Of a stretch of 8,524 nucleotides of DNA, positions 1 to 6,565 are shown piece after piece. The notes under the pieces were generated by a model. The model was not told the origin of the DNA and did no database searches. It saw nothing but the letters and a program-made list of their open reading frames with translations. The translations under genes and the position numbers were made by a program. The DNA comes from Flavobacteriales bacterium (GTDB lineage: Bacteria; Bacteroidota; Bacteroidia; Flavobacteriales_D; Parvicellaceae). Numbering within the stretch: position 1 is the stretch's first letter; each line of letters begins with the position of its first letter. The DNA lies in assembly GCA_026993705.1 (NCBI GenBank), contig JALWSJ010000054.1:1-8524 (forward strand), written 5' to 3'.

Positions 1-1083
1 AAGTAGAGCAGGGTCTAACACGTCCACGCGGTTGGTTGCGGCAAGAATAATTACACCACTGTTAGTTCCAAACCCATCCATTTCTGTAAGAAGTTGATTT
101 AAAGTGTTTTCTCTTTCGTCATTTGAACCCATATTCGGGTTTTTTCCTCTTGCTCGTCCGATGGCATCGATTTCATCTATAAAAATAATACTCGGTGCTT
201 TTTCTTTTGCTTGTTTGAATAAATCACGTACACGAGAAGCACCTACTCCGACAAACATTTCTACAAAATCAGAACCTGAAAGGGAAAAGAAAGGTACTTG
301 AGCTTCTCCTGCAACGGCTTTAGCTAAAAGTGTTTTTCCTGTTCCCGGAGGACCTACCAATAAAGCTCCTTTTGGTATTTTTGCTCCTAATTGAGTATAT
401 TTTTCCGGGCTTTTTAAGAAGTCAACAATTTCTTTTATTTCTTCTTTTGCTCCTTCCAATCCTGCCACATCTTTAAAAGTAGTATCGATACTTTCGCCTC
501 CTTGACTTCCAAACATTTTTGCTCTGGATTTTCCGATGTTGAAAATCTGTGAGCCTCCACCTCCCATACCTCCGGTAACACGTCGCATAAGGAACATCCA
601 AATGGCTATCATAATGCCGAAGAAGATTAACCAGCTTATGATTTCTTGCCCCATTTTGTTGGTTTCGTGTACATCGTACTCTATACCGTATTCATCGCCC
701 CATTTTCTTAAATTTTTAGCGAAATCTTCGTAATTTACAATTTGAAATTGAAATTGAGGCCCTACTTTCGATGCTCCTCCGATTAGTTTTTGTTCGCCCG
801 TTAGTCCAAGTTTCTTTTTGTAAATGTCTTTGTTCAGACTTTCTTTTTTAAGTGTAACCTGAGCGTATTTGCCATCTATAATGTCAATTCTTTTAACGTC
901 CCCATCTTTTAGCATCATTGATTCAAACTCTCTTTGAGTTGTTTTATGTACGCCACCTTCAGACTGAAGGAAAGTTAGCGACAATAAAATGATTGCTATG
1001 ATAGCATAAATCCAATAAAAATTAAATTTTGGAGCCGGTGGTATTCCGTTGCTTTTCTTCTTGTTGTTTTGCTTTTCTGCCAT
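1..1083 (-). CDS. ftsH: ATP-dependent zinc metalloprotease FtsH, N-terminal part (gene runs off the left edge)
   Basis: Membrane-anchored AAA+ protease that degrades misassembled membrane proteins and some short-lived cytosolic proteins. The 361 codons visible cover the N-terminus and most of the AAA domain; the zinc protease domain (HEXXH) lies beyond the edge. The start is the ATG at 1083, giving MAEKQNNKKKSNGIPP, a lysine-rich cytosolic tail. Next come a first membrane segment (about residues 22-39), a periplasmic domain, and a second membrane segment (about 149-167). A glycine-rich linker (GGMGGGGS) leads into the AAA domain, with Walker A GPPGTGKT at 244-251 and Walker B FIDEID at 301-306. 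The visible part stops in the second region of homology, ATNRVDVLDPALL, just before the expected arginine-finger RPGRFD segment. It lies 23 bases after rsfS on the same strand with no promoter box seen between, so the two are probably co-transcribed. No frame disruption is visible; truncation is only by the window. Confidence 0.97.
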   Translation of the reverse strand, partial: MAEKQNNKKKSNGIPPAPKFNFYWIYAIIAIILLSLTFLQSEGGVHKTTQREFESMMLKDGDVKRIDIIDGKYAQVTLKKESLNKDIYKKKLGLTGEQKLIGGASKVGPQFQFQIVNYEDFAKNLRKWGDEYGIEYDVHETNKMGQEIISWLIFFGIMIAIWMFLMRRVTGGMGGGGSQIFNIGKSRAKMFGSQGGESIDTTFKDVAGLEGAKEEIKEIVDFLKSPEKYTQLGAKIPKGALLVGPPGTGKTLLAKAVAGEAQVPFFSLSGSDFVEMFVGVGASRVRDLFKQAKEKAPSIIFIDEIDAIGRARGKNPNMGSNDERENTLNQLLTEMDGFGTNSGVIILAATNRVDVLDPALL

Positions 1084-1106
1084 TGTTGTATCTAAAAAAT
1101 ATCTTT

Positions 1107-1487
1107 TTAATTTTCTATTGTTTCTTCAATTTTTTCTATTCCTGCATCTCCCCAAAGTCCTTCAATGTTGTAAAATTCACGAGCATCTTTATAAAAAACA
1201 TGTGCAACAACATCAACATAATCGAGCAATATCCATTCTGCATTTTGTTTTCCTTCTTGATGCCAAGGTTTTTCTCCGGTATCTTGTAAAACAATATCAT
1301 ATACCGATTTTGCAATAGCTTCAACTTGCGTGCTTGATTCTCCGTGGCAGATTACAAAATAATCAGAAACAGCTCCGGGGATAGAACGTAAATCAATGCA
1401 AACTATATCTTGTGCTTTTAATTCTTGCATCCCTTTTATAACTTCTTCCTTCAATAGAGTAGAAGCCCCTGTTTTTTTATTGGTCAT
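1107..1487 (-). CDS. rsfS: Ribosomal silencing factor RsfS (Iojap/DUF143 family)
   Basis: RsfS binds ribosomal protein uL14 on the large subunit and blocks joining with the small subunit, lowering translation under starvation (known for the family). The product has 126 residues, a usual length for the family with a short N-terminal extension. The family pattern is clear: an N-terminal helix, then DIVCIDLRSIPGAVSDYFVIC, GESSTQVEAIA, KPWHQEG, and the strongly conserved WILLDYVDVVAHVF followed by REFYNIEGLWGDA. The ATG at 1487 is the only sensible start; the bases before it are A/T rich with no Shine-Dalgarno sequence, as is usual in Bacteroidota. It is the first gene of an rsfS-ftsH unit, an arrangement I know from other flavobacteria. 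Nothing is odd in the sequence. Confidence 0.96.
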   Translation of the reverse strand: MTNKKTGASTLLKEEVIKGMQELKAQDIVCIDLRSIPGAVSDYFVICHGESSTQVEAIAKSVYDIVLQDTGEKPWHQEGKQNAEWILLDYVDVVAHVFYKDAREFYNIEGLWGDAGIEKIEETIEN

Positions 1488-1635
1488 ATATTTATCTAAC
1501 GTTTTAATGATGTTATGGATTTCTTGTAAAAATTAGGACAAAAAAATCCATAAGCTTATTTGTTATTCAATTTTGTAAATTAGCTTAATAAAGTTATTCG
1601 TATAAAATTATACCCCCTAGTAAGTACTAAACGTG

Positions 1636-1643
1636 CAAAACTA
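1636..1643 (-). promoter_or_regulatory. Putative -7 promoter box for rsfS-ftsH
   Basis: Read on the minus strand this is TAGTTTTG, a perfect match to the Bacteroidota -7 consensus TAnnTTTG. It lies about 150 bases upstream of the rsfS start and would give a leader of about 140 bases. No good TTTG/TTG -33 element is found 17-23 bases further upstream, so the call is tentative. It sits about 35 bases from the oppositely oriented box of the methyltransferase gene. Confidence 0.4.
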
Positions 1644-1677
1644 ATAATTCTAATGGTTATAAATTCATAAAAATTGT

Positions 1678-1685
1678 TATTTTTG
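1678..1685 (+). promoter_or_regulatory. Putative -7 promoter box for the methyltransferase gene; decides its start
   Basis: TATTTTTG is a perfect TAnnTTTG match. Transcription would begin around 1690-1692, giving a leader of about 12-20 bases before the ATGs at 1704 and 1710. Because the box lies downstream of the TTG at 1674, that longer start is unlikely. The -33 element is weak. Confidence 0.45.
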
Positions 1686-1709
1686 AACAAACTTTACAAA
1701 TGGATGCTT

Positions 1710-2435
1710 ATGAAATGGTTTGAAGAATGGTTTGATTCGGAATATTACCACCTTTTATACAAAAATAGAGACCATCAGGAAGCTGAGGAATTTATAAATA
1801 ACTTACTGGAAGAAATTGATTTGGATAGTGGAGCCTACATTCTTGATTTAGCTTGTGGCAAAGGTCGTCATTCTCGATATTTGGCAAGTTTAGGTTATAA
1901 GGTTTTAGGAGTGGATTTATCCGAAAACAGCATCAAAGAAGCCAAGAAATTTGAAAGCGACAACTTAAAATTTGAAGTTCGCGATATGCGTGAACCTTTC
2001 ACCGAAGATACTTTTGATTTGGTGCTCAATCTTTTTACAAGTTTCGGTTATTTTGACGATAAAAAGGATAATTATAAAGTATTAAATGCCATCGAAACAA
2101 TGATGAACGAAGACGGCTATTTTGTAATCGATTTTATGAATGTTGAAAAAGTCATACGAACTTTAGTAGAGAAAGAGCAAAAAGAAATTGACGGTGTGCT
2201 ATTCGATATTACCCGTGAGGTAAAAGATGGATTTATCGTTAAAAACATTAAGGTTATTGACGGAGAAAAAGTATTTAATTTTCAAGAAAAAGTACAAGCC
2301 TTAACCATTGATAACTTTAAAGAAATGATAGCAAAGACAGATTTGGTTGTCGATAATTTTTACGGAAACTATAATCTGGATATTTTTGATGCTGATACCT
2401 CTGACCGACTGATAATCGTAGGAACTAAGTGGTGA
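1710..2435 (+). CDS. Class I SAM-dependent methyltransferase, substrate unknown
   Basis: A 241-residue protein with a seven-stranded Rossmann-type methyltransferase fold. The SAM-binding motif I is YILDLACGKGRHSRYLA (near residues 43-59), followed by the acidic ribose-binding position in VLGVDLSENSI and a FEVRDMREPF segment. The C-terminal half has alternating strands and ends DRLIIVGTKW. The sequence does not reveal the substrate: the DACGKGRHS type of motif I occurs in small-molecule and uncharacterised methyltransferases, and no DPPY-like DNA or RNA signature is present. I chose the ATG at 1710 (MKWFEEWFDSEYYHLLY), which looks like the usual N-terminus of flavobacterial relatives; ATG 1704 would add two residues. 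A TTG at 1674 is open but probably lies upstream of transcription initiation. The gene stands alone, divergent from rsfS and convergent with the phosphorylase gene. Confidence 0.85.
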   Translation: MKWFEEWFDSEYYHLLYKNRDHQEAEEFINNLLEEIDLDSGAYILDLACGKGRHSRYLASLGYKVLGVDLSENSIKEAKKFESDNLKFEVRDMREPFTEDTFDLVLNLFTSFGYFDDKKDNYKVLNAIETMMNEDGYFVIDFMNVEKVIRTLVEKEQKEIDGVLFDITREVKDGFIVKNIKVIDGEKVFNFQEKVQALTIDNFKEMIAKTDLVVDNFYGNYNLDIFDADTSDRLIIVGTKW

Positions 2436-2460
2436 TTTTATAAAAAGTTTTTGGGCGTTC

Positions 2461-2519
2461 CCCTCATTTACAAAACAAACATAACCGCTGAGGCGGAACG
2501 TTTGTTTTGTAAATGAGGG
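2461..2519. terminator. Perfect 20-bp stem hairpin, probable bidirectional transcription stop
   Basis: The arms 2461-2480 (starting CCCTCATTTAC) and 2500-2519 (ending GTAAATGAGGG) are exact reverse complements over 20 bases. The 19-base loop itself contains a small stem, CCGC TGAG GCGG (2485-2496). It starts 25 bases after the methyltransferase stop codon and lies downstream of the convergent phosphorylase gene. There is no long T-run directly after either arm, so it is not a classical intrinsic terminator. It could act by blocking polymerase or 3' exonucleases. Confidence 0.5.
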
Positions 2520-2539
2520 TCGGGCTATCACTACTCACT

Positions 2540-2572
2540 CTTTTGGTTTGCATATATGCAACAAACCAAAAG
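2540..2572. repeat. Second hairpin of the REP-like element
   Basis: The arms 2540-2550 (CTTTTGGTTTG) and 2562-2572 (CAAACCAAAAG) are exact reverse complements over 11 bases. The 11-base loop overlaps the self-complementary GCATATATGC (2550-2559), so two alternative foldings compete. Confidence 0.7.
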
Positions 2573-2653
2573 GAGTTCAAACACGCCGTTCTATCCCTAA
2601 CGCGGAAGAAATCAGCGGTAAGAAAGTAAATTTTAGTTTCTTAGACGATGAAG

Positions 2654-2689
2654 AAAAATTTTGCATAGCATCCGCTATGGAAAAATTTT
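2654..2689. repeat. Imperfect hairpin downstream of the REP-like element
   Basis: The arms 2654-2669 (AAAAATTTTGCATAGC) and 2674-2689 (GCTATGGAAAAATTTT) pair at 14 of 16 positions around a 4-base loop ATCC. It is outside the GGGCGTT/AACGC borders but close by, suggesting a second structured unit in the same gap. Confidence 0.6.
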
Positions 2690-2738
2690 ATGAAGATGGA
2701 TAAAGGAAATAAAATACTTTACAGTACTCATTGTACTT

Positions 2739-2762
2739 GCGTCAGGAATCTGTTCCTAACGC
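2739..2762 (-). terminator. Hairpin just after the phosphorylase gene, possible operon end
   Basis: The arms 2739-2748 (GCGTCAGGAA) and 2753-2762 (TTCCTAACGC) pair at 9 of 10 positions with loop TCTG. It lies 10 bases beyond the stop codon of the purine nucleoside phosphorylase gene, where a uvrB operon terminator would be expected. No T-run follows on the minus strand. The right arm resembles the end of the REP-like element (CCTAACGCG at 2757-2763 and 2596-2604), so it may be a relic of another copy. Confidence 0.4.
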
Positions 2763-2772
2763 GATGAATCTT

Positions 2773-3588
2773 TTAAAGCAAAGCAATAGCACGCTCAAAC
2801 AAAGCAGTTAATTTCAATTCAGCTTTTCCGGCTACTTCAATTATTTCCGAAATATCCACGGGTTTTAAATCATCAGGGTTGCATTCGTCCGTAAGTACCG
2901 ATACGGCACAACAAGGAAGTTCCATATGATTAGCGACGATGACTTCCGGAATAGTACTCATTCCTACAGCATCACCACCTAAATATTTTAGCATTCTGTA
3001 TTCAGCCGCGGTTTCAAGCATAGGACCTTGAGCCGAAATATACACGCCTTTTTGTAAGTTTATTTGATTCTTTTCAGCCGATTTAGTCAGTAACTCTTGT
3101 AATCGAGTAGCGTAGGGTTCACTCATATCCGGAAAACGAGTACCGAGTTCGTTTATGTTTTTACCAATCAAAGGATTAGAAGGAAACAGATTGATATGGT
3201 CGGTAATCATCATTAAGTCACCTTTTTTGAACGATAAATTCAAAGCCCCGGCAGCGTTTGAAAGGAATAAATAGTTTATACCGAGTAGTTTGAGAACACG
3301 TATAGGAAAAACAATTTCTTGCATCGAGTAGCCTTCGTAAAAATGAAAACGCCCTTGCATTGCTACCACTTTTTTGCCGGCTAAAGTTCCGTACAACAAC
3401 TTCCCCTTGTGCATCTCAACCGTTGATACAGGAAAGAGTGGTATATCTTCGTAATCGATACTGAGTTCCACCTCAATTTTTTTAGCTAAATTTCCCAATC
3501 CTGTTCCAAGCACAATACCTACGGTTGGGGTTGTTATCCCTTTTTCTTTTAAGAAGTTAGAGGTCTCAAGTATATTTTGGTAATTCAT
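2773..3588 (-). CDS. punA: Purine nucleoside phosphorylase, trimeric (NP-II) type
   Basis: Cytosolic enzyme of purine salvage: purine (deoxy)ribonucleoside plus phosphate gives base plus (deoxy)ribose 1-phosphate. The 271-residue length fits the trimeric family. Visible motifs are the phosphate-binding GIVLGTGLG (24-32), the family signature around QGRFHFYEGY (78-87, with the conserved His82), SNAAGALN (110-117), TDHINL (129-134), GPMLETAAEYRML (188-200, with Glu192 at the base-binding position), and GMSTIPEVIVA (209-219). At the position of human Asn243 this protein has Asp234 (SVLTDECNPDD), a residue that contacts the purine. I believe Asp is usual in Bacteroidota members but have not checked this. 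The start overlaps the uvrB stop in TAATG, so translation is probably coupled and the two genes form one transcript. The symbol is given by family, not by proven orthology. Confidence 0.93.
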   Translation of the reverse strand: MNYQNILETSNFLKEKGITTPTVGIVLGTGLGNLAKKIEVELSIDYEDIPLFPVSTVEMHKGKLLYGTLAGKKVVAMQGRFHFYEGYSMQEIVFPIRVLKLLGINYLFLSNAAGALNLSFKKGDLMMITDHINLFPSNPLIGKNINELGTRFPDMSEPYATRLQELLTKSAEKNQINLQKGVYISAQGPMLETAAEYRMLKYLGGDAVGMSTIPEVIVANHMELPCCAVSVLTDECNPDDLKPVDISEIIEVAGKAELKLTALFERAIALL

Positions 3589-5585
3589 TATGCGTTCAGT
3601 TGTTTTTTTAATTTCAAGTACTCATCTCTCAATCTGGCAGCTTCAATAAAATCCTCTTGTTTAGAAGCGTACTCCATTCTGGTTTTAAGACTATTCACAG
3701 CTTCTTTTAATTCGTCTATAGTTTGATAACTCACGTTAGTTTCAGCCGCTTTTGTCAATTTATCATTGATTTCATAGGCTGTCAATTTCTTTTTATTTTG
3801 GAAAGAACTGTCTATATTTTTTACAATTTGTTGCGGGGTGATATTGTGTTTTTGGTTATATTCTATTTGAATGGAACGTCTGCGATTGGTTTCGTCAATT
3901 GTTTCTTGCATAGATTGTGTAATGCGGTCGGCGTACATTAATACTCTTCCGTTTATGTTTCGGGCAGCACGTCCAACTGTTTGAACGAGCGAACGTTTGT
4001 TTCTTAAAAAACCTTCTTTGTCGGCATCTAATATGGCTACTAAAGAAACTTCAGGTAAGTCTAAGCCTTCCCGTAATAAATTTACACCAATTAACACATC
4101 AAAAACACCTTTTCTAAGATCGGCAAGGATTTCAACCCTATCGAGCGTGTCAACATCCGAATGAATGTATCGGCTCTTAATGTTCAGTCTTGAAAAATAA
4201 GTATCCAATTCCTCCGCCATTCTTTTGGTTAGTGTTGTTACCAAAGCTCGTTCGTTCCGTTCAATAACTAATTGAATTTCTTCCATCAGGTCGTCAATTT
4301 GATTCAGGCTCGGACGAACATCAATCTCGGGGTCAAGCAATCCGGTAGGACGAATGATTTGTTCGATTAAAACTCCTTCTGATTTTTCCAGTTCATAATC
4401 TGCGGGAGTGGCACTGATGTAGAGAACTTGATTGGTTAACCGTTCAAATTCATCAAATTTCAATGGGCGATTGTCCAATGCGGAAGGTAACCTAAACCCA
4501 TATTCCACTAAATTTTCTTTTCTCGAGCGGTCTCCACCGTACATAGCTCGTACTTGAGGAATAGTAACGTGGCTTTCATCAATCATCGTAACAAAATCAT
4601 CCGGGAAATAATCCAACAAACAGAAAGGGCGACTACCAACCGGTCTTCCGTCAAAGTAACGAGAGTAATTTTCAATACCGGAACAATAGCCTAATTCACG
4701 CATCATTTCTAAATCGTATTCAACGCGTTCCATTAACCGTTGAGCTTCGACTTTCATACCTTGTTTTAGTAAGTACTCATATTGAATCATCAAATCATCT
4801 TGAATTTGTTCAATAGCACTTTTGATGGTGGCATTACTTGTAACAAAAATATTGGCAGGAAAAATTTGATAGCTTTCAAATTCTTCAATAGTACTAAAAT
4901 CTTCGGGGTGAATTGTTTCTATGGATTCAATTTCATCGCCCCAAAAGATGATACGAAGAGCCACGTCCGTATAAGCCAAATAAATCAAAACCGTATCTCC
5001 GTTTACTTTAAATTGACCGCGTTGTAATTCAAGAGTGGTACGAGAATAAAGTATTTCAACCAATTGATGCAGAAATTTATTTCTGGAAATCACTTGACCA
5101 ACCGATATTTCTATAACTCCATTTCTAAAATTTGCAGGATTTCCGATACCGTAAATACAAGAAACCGAAGATACAACAATAACGTCTTTTCGTCCCGAAA
5201 GTAGTGCGGAAGTACACCTCAGTCGCATCTGTTCTATTTCATCATTGATAGATAAGTCTTTCTCTATATAGGTTCCCGTAGTTGGCAGGTATGCTTCTGG
5301 TTGATAATAGTCATAATATGAAACAAAATATTCTACTGCATTGTCAGGGAAAAAAGCCTTAAACTCTTCGTAGAGTTGAGCTGCTAATGTCTTGTTATGC
5401 GATAGGATTAACGTCGGACGATTGATTTGTTCTATTACATTAGCCGCGGTAAATGTTTTTCCTGAACCTGTTACTCCTAACAAGGTTTGATGTTTTACTC
5501 CACTTTTAAACCCTTCAACAATTTGTTGAATTGCTTGAGGTTGATCACCTGTTGGCTTAAAGTTGGAAAGTAATTTAAAATCCAT
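3588..5585 (-). CDS. uvrB: UvrABC excinuclease subunit B
   Basis: Damage-verifying helicase-like subunit of bacterial nucleotide excision repair; it takes over from UvrA at the lesion and recruits UvrC for incision. The 665 residues are full length. Motifs appear in order: Walker A GVTGSGKT (37-44); the damage-probing beta-hairpin region SYYDYYQPEAYLP (89-101); the UvrA-interacting domain in the middle; Walker B DESH (336-339); YISATP (389-394); the motif V region LLREGLDLPEVS (503-514); motif VI QTVGRAARN (535-543). The C-terminal UVR helical hairpin (about 625-662, with DFIEAARLRDEYLKLKKQ) binds UvrC. The start MDFKLLSNFKPTGDQP matches the family. It is the first gene of a two-gene operon with the phosphorylase, and a promoter box lies only five bases before the ATG. 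There is no sign of an SOS box in the short upstream gap. Confidence 0.99.
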   Translation of the reverse strand: MDFKLLSNFKPTGDQPQAIQQIVEGFKSGVKHQTLLGVTGSGKTFTAANVIEQINRPTLILSHNKTLAAQLYEEFKAFFPDNAVEYFVSYYDYYQPEAYLPTTGTYIEKDLSINDEIEQMRLRCTSALLSGRKDVIVVSSVSCIYGIGNPANFRNGVIEISVGQVISRNKFLHQLVEILYSRTTLELQRGQFKVNGDTVLIYLAYTDVALRIIFWGDEIESIETIHPEDFSTIEEFESYQIFPANIFVTSNATIKSAIEQIQDDLMIQYEYLLKQGMKVEAQRLMERVEYDLEMMRELGYCSGIENYSRYFDGRPVGSRPFCLLDYFPDDFVTMIDESHVTIPQVRAMYGGDRSRKENLVEYGFRLPSALDNRPLKFDEFERLTNQVLYISATPADYELEKSEGVLIEQIIRPTGLLDPEIDVRPSLNQIDDLMEEIQLVIERNERALVTTLTKRMAEELDTYFSRLNIKSRYIHSDVDTLDRVEILADLRKGVFDVLIGVNLLREGLDLPEVSLVAILDADKEGFLRNKRSLVQTVGRAARNINGRVLMYADRITQSMQETIDETNRRRSIQIEYNQKHNITPQQIVKNIDSSFQNKKKLTAYEINDKLTKAAETNVSYQTIDELKEAVNSLKTRMEYASKQEDFIEAARLRDEYLKLKKQLNA

Positions 5586-5590
5586 AACTA

Positions 5591-5598
5591 CAAAAGTA
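5591..5598 (-). promoter_or_regulatory. Putative -7 promoter box for uvrB, implying a leaderless message
   Basis: On the minus strand this reads TACTTTTG, a perfect TAnnTTTG match, followed by TAGTT and then the uvrB ATG at 5585. With the usual distance from the -7 box, transcription would start at or within a few bases of the A of the start codon. The -33 region has no strong TTTG at the normal spacing. Confidence 0.5.
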
Positions 5599-5633
5599 CG
5601 GATAAATTATAAAGCTAAACGCTACAATAAGGG

Positions 5634-6035
5634 CTAATTTTGAGTTATCCAATCCAAAGCTTTGTTAAAGTCTTTAAAAAACTCTGTCTTAACATTGGTT
5701 TCAATTTTAGAATGGTAAAACTTGGAGTTCAACCGTTGTGCAATTGATTCTATAACTAGAGCTAAAGTTAGAATATTTTTCTGTTTATATTTATTCCGAT
5801 AAATATATTCTACAGCCTCATTTGATAATTCAGAAAAAGGAGGAATCTCCAGTATTAATTTAATCTTTCCATTTTTTTTAACATAATCGGTTAAATAGGA
5901 GAGAAGTTCCTTTACTTCTTCTAACGTTGTTTCTCCTTTTTTATATGTAAAGTGAATCAGATTTTTATCTAAAAAATAAATCGTACCCGCTGAAAGGGGG
6001 AGGTTGGTCGTGTTTTTCATGTTGGGAGTAGTCAT
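5634..6035 (-). CDS. Small hypothetical protein, possibly a STAS/SpoIIAA-like fold
   Basis: A 133-residue protein I do not recognise with certainty. It has no signal peptide, no membrane segment and no cysteine cluster. The pattern is a strand (GTIYFLDKNLIHFTYK), a helix (LEEVKELLSYLTDYVKK), a hydrophobic strand (GKIKLILEIPP), a helix (NEAVEYIYRNKYKQ), a strand (ILTLALVIES), then helices and a C-terminal amphipathic helix (FKDFNKALDWITQN). This alternation resembles small SpoIIAA/STAS-like proteins found in flavobacteria, often of unknown role; that is inference from the pattern only. It is soluble and probably cytosolic. The start is either the ATG at 6035 (MTTPNMKNTTN) or the ATG at 6020, five residues in. 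It lies 48 bases upstream of uvrB on the same strand, but uvrB has its own promoter box, so the genes need not be linked in function. Confidence 0.75.
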   Translation of the reverse strand: MTTPNMKNTTNLPLSAGTIYFLDKNLIHFTYKKGETTLEEVKELLSYLTDYVKKNGKIKLILEIPPFSELSNEAVEYIYRNKYKQKNILTLALVIESIAQRLNSKFYHSKIETNVKTEFFKDFNKALDWITQN

Positions 6036-6092
6036 AATAAATGAGGTTATAAAAAGTATCTATCTAATCATAAGATTATTAATGGATTTATG

Positions 6093-6100
6093 CAAATATA
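6093..6100 (-). promoter_or_regulatory. Putative -7 promoter box for the small hypothetical gene
   Basis: Minus strand TATATTTG, a perfect TAnnTTTG match, 57 bases upstream of the ATG at 6035. Transcription would start near 6086 and leave a leader of about 50 bases. The -33 match is weak. Confidence 0.45.
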
Positions 6101-6153
6101 CAACTATAAAAATAGATTTGAGGTAAAAATAAGGTTTTAATGTACTTTTAACG

Positions 6154-6174
6154 AAAAAAAAGAAAAAGCAAGCC
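6154..6174 (-). terminator. Probable rnpB terminator: 3' strand of stem P1 followed by a T-run
   Basis: On the minus strand the 3' strand of P1 (GGCTTGCTTTTTC) is followed by eight T residues (complement of the A-run 6154-6161). The stem partner is the 5' end of the RNA itself, so long-range P1 pairing plus the U-tract could release the transcript. No separate local hairpin is seen. Confidence 0.45.
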
Positions 6175-6544
6175 TATAAGCCGGGTTCTGTCTTGGAAAA
6201 AAATAAAACCAAGTTTTATCATTTATCTAGGTCGTTTGTCGCCAAACGACTCCATCAACCTACCCTCCGAATTGAGCGAGCAACTCTCAAACTCCGGTAT
6301 ATTTGGTTTTTCAGTGTATGAGGTTTACCCGGCTACCGATGTTACCATCAGTACCGGTGGGCTCTTACCCCACCTTTTCACCTTTACCTATTCTATTCTA
6401 TGAATAGGAAGTCTATTTTCTGTGGCACTTGCTATACTTTTGTTTTGCAAACAAAAGTTCTTCCCGTTAGGAAGCATACTGCTCTCTACTGCCCGGACTT
6501 TCCTCATTAGATGTTTCTAATGCGATAAAAGGGCTTGCTTTTTC
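6162..6544 (-). ncRNA. rnpB: RNase P RNA, bacterial type A
   Basis: Catalytic RNA of ribonuclease P, which removes the 5' leader of pre-tRNA. On the minus strand the 5' and 3' ends pair over 13 bases as stem P1 (GAAAAAGCAAGCC with GGCTTGCTTTTTC). Next comes hairpin P3 (CATTAG/CTAATG), then the universal GAGGAAAGTCCGGGC, whose partner ACAGAACCCGGCTTA near the 3' end completes P4. Between them are P8 (CTTCCTAACGGGAAG), P9 (10 bp with a TGC loop, 6436-6458), AGTGCCACAGAAA, P12 (CCTATTC...AATAGG), GGTGAAAAGGTGGGG with GTAAGAGCCCACC, GGTAACATCGG, GGGTAAACC, P18 (GTCGTTTGGCGACAAACGAC) and CCTAGATAAATGAT. All follow the order of the E. coli RNA. The ends are placed from P1 and may be off by a few bases. 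The length of about 380 is normal. Confidence 0.97.
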
Positions 6545-6557
6545 AAAAAAAAAGAAA

Positions 6558-6565
6558 CAAAGGTA
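6558..6565 (-). promoter_or_regulatory. -7 promoter box of rnpB
   Basis: Minus strand TACCTTTG, a perfect TAnnTTTG match, lies 13 bases upstream of the 5' strand of stem P1. The transcription start expected from this box (about 6550) agrees closely with the 5' end of the RNA predicted from its fold, so two independent signals support it. Confidence 0.65.

Larger units (their letters stand above)
2453..2603. repeat. REP-like palindromic intergenic element, flavobacterial GGGCGTT...CCCTAACGC type
   Basis: The element begins GGGCGTT (2453-2459) and ends ATCCCTAACGC (2593-2603), so GCGTT and AACGC at its two ends can pair. Inside are two hairpins (2461-2519 and 2540-2572) separated by the linker TCGGGCTATC. 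I recall elements with the same order (GGGCGTT, hairpin, GGGTCGGGCTATC, hairpin, CTATCCCTAACGC) scattered between genes in flavobacterial genomes, with variable hairpin arms and fixed linkers. That recollection was not checked here. Only one full copy is in this window, so its repetitive nature is inferred. It lies between two convergent 3' ends, the usual place for REP elements. Confidence 0.6.

Noticed and set aside
1029..1318. Two overlapping plus-strand frames of 86 and 89 codons
   Set aside because: They are antisense to the ftsH start and to rsfS. Their phenylalanine/leucine-rich products are what is expected from reversing lysine/glutamate-rich codons.
1488..1673. Riboswitch or attenuator in the rsfS leader
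   Set aside because: The leader is long (about 140 bases) but shows no recognisable aptamer and no clear terminator hairpin.
1674..1709. TTG start giving a 12-residue longer methyltransferase
   Set aside because: The likely promoter box (1678-1685) lies downstream of this codon, and the protein beginning MKWFEEWF looks like the natural N-terminus.
2301..2531. Minus-strand open frame of 76 codons
   Set aside because: It overlaps the 3' end of the methyltransferase and one arm of the perfect palindrome; no start signal or protein pattern supports it.
2453..2762. CRISPR array
   Set aside because: The palindromes differ in sequence and spacing; there is no regular direct repeat with unique spacers and no cas gene.
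4782..5027. Plus-strand open frame of 81 codons
   Set aside because: It is antisense to uvrB, which is complete and well conserved throughout.
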